Shown piece by piece: positions 19,870 through 28,818 of a stretch of DNA of 55,547 nt. Made by a program: the position numbers and the translations under genes. The notes beneath the pieces were generated by a model. That model saw nothing but the letters and a program-made list of their open reading frames with translations. It ran no database searches and was not told the DNA's origin. The first letter of the stretch is position 1; each line of letters begins with the position of its first letter. The DNA is from Nemertoderma westbladi (lineage: Eukaryota > Xenacoelomorpha > Nemertodermatida > Nemertodermatidae), in contig JAUCBJ010000705.1 of the NCBI GenBank assembly GCA_032718475.1, forward strand, positions 1-55,547. Direction: 5' to 3'.

Positions 19870-21624
19870 CTAAACAGGTTGACACAATGTTACAGGGGGT
19901 ATTGGTATGCCCTTTTGTATATTGACTAACTTGTCGCGTTCCAGTGCGATACTTTGCTGCACTTCTTGCAACTCTGCTCTACCTTCCCTTACTGTTCCCT
20001 TAAGCTGGTGGACAGTCTCCTGCATCTGTCCGAGCAGGAGATTCATCCCCCGCCGTCCCTCCTCTACCCACTCGACCGCCAAAGCGGGAGTCGCCAACAT
20101 TGTAGCGGGCTGACGTGGGACGACGGGAGACAAATCTTTGATTTCTCTCTCAGCTTCCAGGACAGGAATATTCTCATGGACTGTTCTACCGGGTACAGGC
20201 AGTGTAGTACTGTGTAAAGGGAACTTAGAGTTAAGCTCTGGAAGTACAGGGGTCTCTAGCACAGGTGTGACTTTTGGAACGACAGGCCTAATTATTTCAG
20301 GCTCATCAACTATTGTTGGGAGTCTTTTGACCTGAATAGTTTGGTATGTGGATACCGTACTACCTAAGTCTGCGCTAGCTAGCTGTCTTCTAACAGCTGG
20401 GGGCAAATCAGGCAATTTGTGAGCTGTTTTTCTACGCCTGCTTAGACGAGATCTATTTCCTCCGCCTTCAGGATCGGTGGTTTCGCTTTCCTCCGATGAT
20501 GTGTATCCCTGGCGTTTGGGAGTAGATCGTCTCATCATCTGCATTTGACTAGCAGTTAACTGTTTATTTATGTTGTCTTGCGTCTCTTGCAGATTTTCCA
20601 ACTCCAGTTGGGTAGTCTGCTCAGACGCTCTCCGTTCTGCTTCTGCCACTGCCCTTTCCGCCTTTGCTTCTGCCGCCGCTGCCTTTCTTTTTGCTTCTGC
20701 TTCTGCCGCTGCTGCCCTTGCTGCTATTCCTTCTGCTTCTACTTCTGCCGCCGCTGCTTTTCTTTCTGCTTCTACTTCTGCCGCCGCTGCTTTTCTTTCT
20801 GCTTCTGCTTCTGCCGTAGCTGCCGCCTTTTGTTCCTCTATCCATCTTTTCTTTACTTTTTCTTCTTGGACTCTAGCAAGGCGGAGTTTTTCATCAAATT
20901 CTGCTTGGTTAGCAGCTAACATTTCAGCATCGATCGAATCTAACACACGCTGGGTTCCTTCACTATTGGGGGAAAGTCCAGACAGCCGTCTCCTCAACTC
21001 TTCGTCTCCTAGGAATCGCTGATAGTCGGACAGATAAATGTCTATGGCGTCTCTCGTTCGTGGTTTCTCTGAGGTCTCTTCGCCTTCCACTTGAGAAAGG
21101 GTGGCCTCGGTTGGTTCTTCATAAGTTAGTCTCTCAGACAGCTGGGATTTCCACTGGTCCGTTTCTTGTACTTTGCAACCTACCCGCTGGAACCAAGTTT
21201 TGACAGCAACCTGCAGCGACGTGTCCTGTCTTCTTTTGGAAGTTTCCTCAAAAGCTGATAAGATTAGTCGAATGCGTAGGGTTCTTTCGCGTACTTGATA
21301 TAGCAGTTCTTCCTGCTCTTGAGGTCCTAGGGGTTGTCGAAACAGTTGTTCTTCTAATCGCTCTAAGGAGCCGAAGAATCCCTGCACATATCCTGCTGCC
21401 GACCTCTTCCAAACAGCTGGATCCATCGTATCTTTAGCCACTCCCATCCTGTATATATCTTCCCAAGTAGCCTCGGACAGATCTAATGGGAGTCCGGGTC
21501 CGGGAAAGTTCCATTGTGACTCGACAATAGACATCAATTCTTCCCTGGCGTATCCCGCATAATTATCTTGGGTCGCTCGCTTATTTCTCACCCAATCTGC
21601 TTGATGTTCCTCCACCGCAATCAT
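19870..21624 (-). CDS. BEL ORF2: coiled-coil protein preceding Gag
   Basis: 584 residues from ATG at 21624. The central part (about residues 250-350) is an Ala/Glu/Lys-rich heptad-like region with repeats such as AEAERKAAAAEVEAERKAA, a strong coiled-coil candidate. It is flanked by a Trp-containing N-terminal part (WNFPGPGLPLDLSEATWEDI) and a Pro-rich C-terminal part. The start codon overlaps the ORF1 stop as ATGA. The ORF ends at TAG and the same frame continues into Gag, so ORF2 could be an N-terminal Gag domain joined by stop readthrough, or a separate protein. Oligomerisation or particle assembly is a plausible role; no catalytic motif is seen. Confidence 0.72.
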   Translation of the reverse strand: MIAVEEHQADWVRNKRATQDNYAGYAREELMSIVESQWNFPGPGLPLDLSEATWEDIYRMGVAKDTMDPAVWKRSAAGYVQGFFGSLERLEEQLFRQPLGPQEQEELLYQVRERTLRIRLILSAFEETSKRRQDTSLQVAVKTWFQRVGCKVQETDQWKSQLSERLTYEEPTEATLSQVEGEETSEKPRTRDAIDIYLSDYQRFLGDEELRRRLSGLSPNSEGTQRVLDSIDAEMLAANQAEFDEKLRLARVQEEKVKKRWIEEQKAAATAEAEAERKAAAAEVEAERKAAAAEVEAEGIAARAAAAEAEAKRKAAAAEAKAERAVAEAERRASEQTTQLELENLQETQDNINKQLTASQMQMMRRSTPKRQGYTSSEESETTDPEGGGNRSRLSRRRKTAHKLPDLPPAVRRQLASADLGSTVSTYQTIQVKRLPTIVDEPEIIRPVVPKVTPVLETPVLPELNSKFPLHSTTLPVPGRTVHENIPVLEAEREIKDLSPVVPRQPATMLATPALAVEWVEEGRRGMNLLLGQMQETVHQLKGTVREGRAELQEVQQSIALERDKLVNIQKGIPIPPVTLCQPV

Positions 21625-22004
21625 ATAGTTGTTAGCACTGCGGCAGGAAGGGTGAGAAGGGGGTCCGAGTAGGCTTTAGCCGTCGTCTGCACTCCGCGTT
21701 CGGGGGTCAGCTCTACAGTATCCGAACTACTGGAGCTATCGGATCGCTGGGAACAAGTTTCTTGACTAGGATGTTGCTGCCGTTGGACAGCTGCTTCCTG
21801 GTTCCGTTTGACTTGGGCCCGAGTGCCGATGATAGACCTACGGTGTTGGATTAGCTTAGGGTCTGATACTACTACTGGAGGGATGACCTTTCTTTCAGTA
21901 GGAGGTGAGCTGAACTCCTTTCTTAATCGCTCAACACTCCTATCTGTGTCACAGATGGTTGTATCGATTAGGCTGTCTGACAGGTTTTGCTGAGTGTCAG
22001 ACAT
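21621..22004 (-). CDS. BEL ORF1: small Ser/Thr-rich protein
   Basis: 127 residues, MSDTQQNLSDSLIDTT at the start and low complexity near SDSSSSSDTVELT. It is hydrophilic, with no Cys motif or membrane segment and no recognised family. Its stop overlaps the ORF2 start as ATGA, a layout that suits termination-reinitiation or a frameshift between ORF1 and ORF2. It is the first ORF after the long leader. Confidence 0.55.
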   Translation of the reverse strand: MSDTQQNLSDSLIDTTICDTDRSVERLRKEFSSPPTERKVIPPVVVSDPKLIQHRRSIIGTRAQVKRNQEAAVQRQQHPSQETCSQRSDSSSSSDTVELTPERGVQTTAKAYSDPLLTLPAAVLTTI

Positions 22005-24238
22005 GTTTAGCTATACAGTTGAATGCTTACTGCTATAGTTACAGTTAAAGCAAGTCTAGTAATTCAGTATGACCGTTGGCCTAGTACCGGTAATTTATTG
22101 CAGTATATTAGAATACCGGTATGCACTTATAATATATATAAGTATTGTAAACTAGTTTTGTCACAGAGTACCGGTATATAAATTTAGCACAAATATATAT
22201 AAATATATAATAGGCCTATCGTGAATACCGGTATACAGCTTACACTTATAGTATATATAAGTATAATTATGAACTAGAATTATTACAGAATACCGGTATG
22301 ATTTCAGCTCAAATTTATAGAAATAAATATAATAAGCCTATGGTAAATACCGGTATGTCAATTATTTTAGAATAATTGAATTTCTGAATATTTTAGGGTT
22401 ACTTGGTTACTTTAACTTACTTTATTACCGTTATTTAAGCAGTAGTCCAACTGATATTGAGACCTAGTTGTTGTATGGCAGGCCTACTATTTATAAATCA
22501 TTTGAGTTGATTTATAATAGATATATACCCGTTTAAAAGGGGTTTTGTCTATATTTGAAATAAATGTTATTATTTCTGGGGGGTCACTACACAGAAGCTG
22601 TGCGCCCTCAGTGAAGTGCTATTTATTTGACACTAAAACTGATAATTCTAATTTACCTAAGTTACTTAATACTACAAATTACTTACGATACGGGTGAGAT
22701 TAATTCTCTAATTAAACACAGCAAAAAATATTACGTACGAATTTTTAGGGTAATTTTACAGGAAGTCTACAAACCAGTCTAACAAAGGGTTAGAATTCGG
22801 TTTATTACAACGGACAGGGTACTACAGTATTTGAAAATAATAAGTAGTAGTAAATATATTGCACTGTCCAGATAGGAAAATACCACCGCCTGACGACCTA
22901 TAACCGTATCGCTATAGGTACTACGTTATGTATCACGGAGTGTTCCTACCTAGAAGTTAATTACCGCGGACTACCAGATCCAGCGTGCCTATTAACCACT
23001 TTACAACACAAATATACTGCCCACACACTAATTACTTTCGGAAAGCACTGTACACTAAACCCTAAATTAGGTACAAGTACTAGTACAACAAATAATCAGT
23101 AGTTAAATATACTTGAACAGTTAAAAGAACCACGGCATCTGCTGGAGTGACCAGAGCACAAAGTCACCAGTCTTGTCCTACGCCAAGCAGCCCGTGTAGT
23201 ACCGGGGTTAATTTAACTATAACGGTATGTATAACAAACACAATTACTGTAGGAATAAACTTGGGGACATGAATGTTGCGAATAATCGCATAAACTCTGA
23301 ATAATAAATATTACGCTACCCGTACAGAATACTCAAACAAAATACAGACCAAACGCTGGCAGACTACCACCAAGCCTAAATAAACTACTGTATGTGCAGA
23401 TTCCAAAACGGTTAGTTAGTATGCGTTCTAACACGGTAGTACGACTTATTCTTTAAGAGGGGATTGACCTTACAGCTATGGCTGCCCCAACTTACTAACT
23501 GGCACTTTATCAGACAAACTCTACACAAGCAGCAATCTCTTCAGACCTAATAATAGCTAGACAACAATCCAGCCTACAAAATATCTGAGTAATAACTATT
23601 ACGGTATCTGAACAGACCACACAAACAAACATAAGCCAAAACGCTGGCAGAATACTGTCAAGCCTAAATAAACTACAGTATGTGCAGATTCCAAAATTGT
23701 TAGTTAGTATGCGTTCTAACACGGTAGTACGACTTATTCTTTAAGAGGGGATTGACCTTACAGCTATGGCTGCCCCAACTTACTAACTGGCACTCTATCG
23801 GACAAACTCTACACACGCAGTAATCTCTCCAAACCCAACAACAATCCGACAACAGTCCGGCCTACAATTATCTGAACAATCTAAGCAGACTTACACGTCT
23901 TCAGCTCAATATTAACTTACATGTAAATAAAACTGACTGAAATAAGTAAGCTCCAAAAGAAACAAGGGGTGTACAGTCCCTAATCTCTTAAACAGCCTAC
24001 CGGTATGCAATAATCAAAATCGAATAATACTAATGTACTTATACTGGAAGTACCGGTTAGGACAGTTAGGCCTACGGACTTACAGAAGTACCGGTTCTGG
24101 CAGTTGGACCTACGGACCTACAGCAGTACTGGTTCTGGCAGTTGGGCCTACTGACCTACAGAAGTACCGGTTCAGGTTTACCGGTTGACCAGTACTTTCA
24201 ACTTTATTGCTTACTGCAATAAAGTCAATAACTGTTAT
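22005..24238. other. 2.2-kb BEL leader with several tandem repeats
   Basis: No supportable gene. Three repeat families are visible. TACCGGTA-containing units occur at about 22110-22360. A 290-bp tandem repeat occupies about 23280-23870, with GTAGTACGACTTATTCTTTA in both full copies. About 3.5 copies of a 38-bp unit with GAAGTACCGGTTCTGGCAGT lie at about 24050-24180. Directly inside the 5' LTR the sense strand reads ATAACAGTTATTG, not the TGG start of a common tRNA primer site, so no primer-binding site is assigned. Packaging or translation signals may lie here. Confidence 0.7.
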
Positions 24239-25485
24239 TGTACGCACTTTTGAAGACCTTTAGCAGTTTAACCTGCCAAAATTTATATGTCTTTTGGTTT
24301 ATAAATATACTTTAGAAGATGACAAATATTTAATACCAATAAACACAACATTAGCAGAAGCCAGCCTAGTGCGCGTCCATTCACCCGCTGGATATTCCCG
24401 GGAGACTGGATTCTGAGGGCTTAGATTATTATTGCAGTGTAAGCTTACTGTACTGTATTATTCGATTGATCATTAATAATTAATTTCTGACTAATATTAT
24501 TCACTTTCGGGAAATATTAACAGTTCCTTTAGGACGTGGCGCTCTATCTAGGTAAACAGAGATATGACTTATACTAATCACAACGGTAAGTCGGTAAGGC
24601 TTAAGATTCACGTATGAGGTGCATTCTTTAGGAAATGCTTAGTTATCAGTCACAATCAGGCACACTACCGGTAACACACAATACTGCTCACTAATTTGCC
24701 GACCGTCAATGAATTTTATCATATATAAAGCGAACAGCAATTGACTCATGTAGGGCTTATCAAATAGCATTAAATTCACTACAAACCACAATAATATAAG
24801 TCGCAATCGCTATGTATAACCCGTCTCTCTAACCTGTAGTGTATCAAGAAAATTGGGAAATTTGGGTTCTTTATATATGTTCTCCAAATAATATTCAACC
24901 AAAACACAACAGTAAATAGCAGTATAATAATGTATGTTGAACCGATAATGTAAGACTGAAGTGAGATAAGATATGATAACAGTTATACGTTCTATAATTT
25001 AAGCCTACTAATGTTTCTTCTAAAGTATGAAACGAATTGACTCTAGAGCCGTTGTTCCTGGCCTAGATAGCAATAACAACAAAGTATCAAGAAAAAACAG
25101 TAAGACTGAACACTCTCCTTATGATCGGCCGAAAAGCTACATGTCGACAGGAAAAATCGCTCTGATTGGCTCAAGCCAAACAAAGAACCATGCGTCCAAT
25201 GGCTGTTTCCATGTCAGCAACCAGCTGTTAGATGTCGTAATATGAATCATCACGGCTAAGCTGTGAAAGGTATTTGGTGCATTGCAGGTTTTTTGCCTTA
25301 CCATGTCCGCTAAAACACGTATATAGCAGAATGACTTTTATGTCCGTTAAAACACCTGTAACGGTACCTTGCGGGCGAGGGGAATATATATACAGTTAGA
25401 GAACCTTTTTAGAGTATTCCAGCGCCTGGGGGGAAACTGGATTGCGAAGCAAAAGGGCCAGTTATATCCCACAGAAGCTTTTACA
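24239..25485 (-). repeat. 5' LTR of the BEL element (1247 bp)
   Basis: It starts TGTACGCAC and ends TTTTACA on the plus strand. It differs from the 3' LTR at about five sites. Judged against the third LTR at 49383, the derived base is in this copy each time, and four of the five are CpG to TpG or CpA changes. Confidence 0.95.
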
Positions 25486-25490
25486 TAAAC
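25486..25490. repeat. Target-site duplication TAAAC, right side of BEL element
   Basis: Matches 8660-8664. Treating one copy as extra leaves the polymerase reading frame continuous across the insertion point. Confidence 0.92.
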
Positions 25491-27007
25491 TGATGTAGTA
25501 GTAGCTTAGTACAGGTATCGTTGTATGGTCTACAGGTAGCCGTATCGGTGAGATTGTAATGCTCCCAAAGATCTTCCATGTATTCGCTAAGAAAGGATTT
25601 AGGGACTGACATCTTCTCCACTCCTAGAGGCAGATCGGCGGTCAAATCATGAATTTCTTTCGGGTAATGTAGATCAACTATGCAATAATAACCAGTGTCC
25701 CCACTCGCGTCTACTGTAGCTAGGTCTATGGGGGTAGTTATGAGTTTAATATTAGCGTAGGGAAGTTTCTGGCTCAGGGCGCAGCCGTAAAGGTTATTCG
25801 CATCGATGGGAATTAGATATTTCTCGGGGAGACTGGAGTCGTAGTTGGGTTTATCGGGAATATTTGCGTCTACAGAATGTGTATTCAAGAAAACTAGACC
25901 ACCCCTAATATTTGTTTCAAAGTCCGAGTAGATGGAAGCGTCTGATAGTAATTGAATTTCTGATTGCGTGAATTTCAGCGGGCTCAAGTCCATAATTAGT
26001 AAGACAGAGGGATCGGAACTGCTCGAAAGTATCAGCCAATAGGGTAACGTCTAGAACCAAATAGCCAATCATATAGTCGAAGATTGTTGCGCAGTTTAAT
26101 TCATCCCAAGTAGTAAGCGCGCGCTGATGGTTGTCTGCGCTACATTGTTCCAATTTGAGATCATTATAGAAGCTTTCTATTGGGGGGAGTGTAGTTTCGT
26201 GTAGGTTTGAAATATTTTGAATGTAGGAATATGGGAATACGCCCTTGTTTTTTATTGTGTTATCGCTAATGTTGGGATAGAGTTGGGTCATTTGAGCTAG
26301 TGTATGGGGTATGGCTGTTGCTAGGTTACTGTTATTTTTAGTGAGATAACTACTAAGATTATCTAGGCTGGCAGTCATAAATTGATAGGAATCTAGAAAA
26401 TTAATGGAGATACTTTCTTTAGCATTGGCTGTTGGTGTACTCGGATCGATTGGAAAGCTAACTTTAAGGTGAATATAAGTTTCGGTGTTTTTTGGTATTA
26501 CAGTCATTTTCCAGTGTGTTCTAGAACTATCGGTCATTCCTTCTTTTAGTAGTAAATGCATATCGAATTTCCTCAAGTTATGAAATATAATATAAAAATT
26601 ATTCCGTTTTAGGGAAAGTTTCCTGTTGCAGCTGACGCATGCAGCCCCTCGATACTCCCCGCTATAATGATCGTGATCGCGGACTTTGGTGCTGAGATTG
26701 TCATTGAGGTTTAAATTATGAGAATCGGGGGTTAAATTATAGTTGCAGACGTAGCATTGTGTAGCGTTATTAAAGTCAGTTTGTTGGCTAGTAGTGAGTT
26801 GCATGGGGGCGTGCGTGTTTGTACTAGAAATGGACCAATCGTATAACTCCCTACAATGACTTTCCATAGCGGTTAGAAAGTCGCGCATTACGTGGTTACT
26901 GCCATCGTCACGGAAAATTTGAACATCTGTTTTAGGAGGGTTAATTCATTTCTGATTTGGTACTGTATAAAAGGCTGCCGCGCTAGCTATATGTTTCTGT
27001 GGGAGTT

Positions 27008-27022
27008 TCATATTGTTTGTAG
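27008..27022. repeat. Target-site duplication of the LINE, left copy
   Basis: TCATATTGTTTGTAG, 15 bp, identical to 28804-28818. It lies within polymerase coding sequence. Confidence 0.9.
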
Positions 27023-28803
27023 ATAGATAGATAGATAGATTTATTTATACATTATGTAAAAACAATAACAAATACACCAAACAATGTACCGGTATAAAGG
27101 TATTGTCCAACATAACATATAGGATTACCCCTAAAGCTTTGCAGCTTATTTCCAAGGGGGTCCTTTATGTTACTTGGTTACAAATACAATATTACACTAC
27201 GCTAACCTAAAACCAATATAAAACGTAATTACACTATGTACATGTACAACTTTACCGAGAGCGTGACAATGCCCGACTCAACGATAAAGATGTAATGTAC
27301 AGAACAATTTATTATAAAACGTAATTACAGTATAAATAGTAAATAATTAGTAAACTAATAACTTACTGTAGGACTATTGTACCTATTTTTACATTGCACA
27401 CGGAGGTGAGATTTAACTGCAGATTTAAAAGAATGTTGATTATTTAGGTTTTTAATTTCATTAGGCAGAGCGTTCCAATTTTTAATGCCGTTAAAAAAGA
27501 AAGTATCAGATTCAAAGGATTTACAATTCGGGAGGTAGAAGTTTGAAGCACTAGCTCTGGTACTGTAAGAGTGTGTATCGCGTACTCTGTTGAATTTTTG
27601 TTTTAGGTAATTGGGACATTTACCATTATACACTTTATGCACATGGTTAAGGCGTAGCTGCTTAACTCTACTATCTAAGTTAAGTAGTCCAGATTCAGAA
27701 AAGTCATCTGGAGTTAGGTGGTGCCTAGGTTTGTAGTCTTTAATAAATCGTACTACTTTATTCTGAGCTACTTGTAATTTACATTTAAGCTGTTTGGTTA
27801 AGCCTTCATACCAAGAAGAGCACGCATAGTCCATGTGACACTGTATTAAAGAAGAGCAAAGTAACTTGCGGGAGTCGGTGTTCAAACTATTTTTATTTCT
27901 GTATAGAAACCTAAGCCTACTGTTAACTTTCGAGAAAATATTTTTCACTGTACTTTCTCCTGATAAGCAGTTATCCAATGTGGCGCCTAAATATTTAACT
28001 TCCTTTTTATTTTCAATCTTATGTCCATTACTAGTGACTTCAAACTTAGTTACCTTCTTTAACTTTCTTTTGGAACCAAACAAAATACTTTCAGTTTTAC
28101 CGTAGTGAATGGATAGCTTATTATCAACCAACCACTCATTACAGGATTCTAGAACTGCACTTAACTTTTGGGAAATATGGATAGGATCTTTATGAGAGAA
28201 AATAAGAGCACTGTCGTCGGCATATAAAATGAGTTTAAAATCGGGATCTATACTACTTATCATATCATTTACATAGCATACAAAAAGCAGAGGACCTAAT
28301 ATACTACCTTGCGGTACACCACAGGTAATCTCTTGTACAGTAGACAGCGATTTGCTCTACAGTTTGACCTCTGTCTGACAGGTAGGACTTGAACCAGTCT
28401 ATAGAACCTACACCCATCAGGCCTAACTTACCAAGCAGAATTTCGTGATCTACAGTATCGAAAGCCTTTTGTAGGTCCAACATTACCATACCAGTATATA
28501 AACCCTTTGCGTTATTACATCTAATTGTATCAGTTAAGTTAATAAGGCAGGTGTCTGTAGAATATGATTTACGAAAACCGGACTGAAGTTCATAGATCAG
28601 ATTTAGCCTACTAAGATGTGCCTCCAGCTGTAGAAAAACAGAACGTTCTAGAATTTTAGATACAATACTTAAGATACTAACAGGTCTGTAATTACAGGGT
28701 TCTACTTTACTATTCTTTTTATACAGAGGAACAACCTTAGCTAATTTCAGTTCGTCTGGTACTACATTATCTACGATAGAGTAATTAATAATAAAAGTTA
28801 TTG
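27023..28803 (-). mobile_element. 5'-truncated CR1/Jockey-group-like LINE inserted in the polymerase gene
   Basis: About 1.78 kb, flanked by a 15-bp target duplication. Its sense-strand 3' end is a short TCTA tandem tail (GATA on the plus strand at 27021-27040), typical of several CR1/L2-type LINEs. It starts inside the RT domain, so the endonuclease and any ORF1 are lost, the usual outcome of incomplete target-primed reverse transcription. A 3' UTR of about 330 bases (27023-27354) separates the RT stop from the tail. Clade assignment is tentative. Confidence 0.92.
27355..28803 (-). pseudogene. LINE reverse transcriptase (truncated, one frameshift)
   Basis: The upstream part (28304-28803) contains [46 protein letters not shown] and [15 protein letters not shown]. 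The downstream ORF 27355-28263 (302 residues) contains ILYADDSALIF with the catalytic Asp pair, then the thumb and a C-terminal WNALPNEIKNLN region. The conserved [13 protein letters not shown] motif lies between them. A one-base frameshift near 28340 separates the two parts. The otherwise open frame suggests the insertion is not very old. The ORF 28304-28963 is a chimera: its first 50 or so residues belong to the host polymerase gene. Confidence 0.9.
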
Positions 28804-28818
28804 TCATATTGTTTGTAG
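28804..28818. repeat. Target-site duplication of the LINE, right copy
   Basis: TCATATTGTTTGTAG, identical to 27008-27022. It lies just after the exonuclease I region of the polymerase. Confidence 0.9.

Larger units (their letters stand above)
8665..25485 (-). mobile_element. Full-length 16.8-kb BEL/Pao LTR retrotransposon inserted in the polymerase gene
   Basis: It is bounded by two 1247-bp LTRs with TG...CA ends and a 5-bp target duplication, all read directly. In the sense (minus) direction the order is: 5' LTR, 2.2-kb leader, ORF1, coiled-coil ORF2, Gag, aspartic protease, RT, RNase H, integrase with a DUF5641-like tail, about 1.6 kb non-coding, three extra ORFs, polypurine stretch, 3' LTR. 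The protease-RT-RNase H-integrase order and the DUF1759/DUF1758-like parts are those of BEL/Pao. At 16,821 bp it is unusually large for the superfamily. The coding region is damaged by a 1-base deletion near 18402 and in-frame stops at 16982, 16514 and 15749, so this copy should not be autonomous. A second, deleted copy begins at 49383. Confidence 0.95.
25486..27022 (-). pseudogene. Protein-primed family B DNA polymerase, middle part (broken gene)
   Basis: Between the LINE and BEL insertions. Reading on the minus strand it shows a Cys/His region with an HNH/endonuclease VII-like look (CYVCNYNL...VRDHDHYSGEYRGAACVSC), exonuclease motif II (FHNLRKFDMHLL), an exonuclease III-like segment (YLVLDVTLLADTF) and polymerase motif A (DANNLYGCAL). 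Two ORFs are left: 25917-26888 and 25481-25993. They overlap because of a one-base frameshift near 25983. An in-frame TGA lies at 26946-26948, before the first ORF. The family order of exonuclease then polymerase motifs is preserved, and it continues into the piece at 7659-8664. Confidence 0.87.

Noticed and set aside
20570-21022. Ala/Ser- and Cys/Phe-rich plus-strand ORFs
   Set aside because: They are antisense shadows of the Ala/Glu coiled-coil repeat of ORF2.
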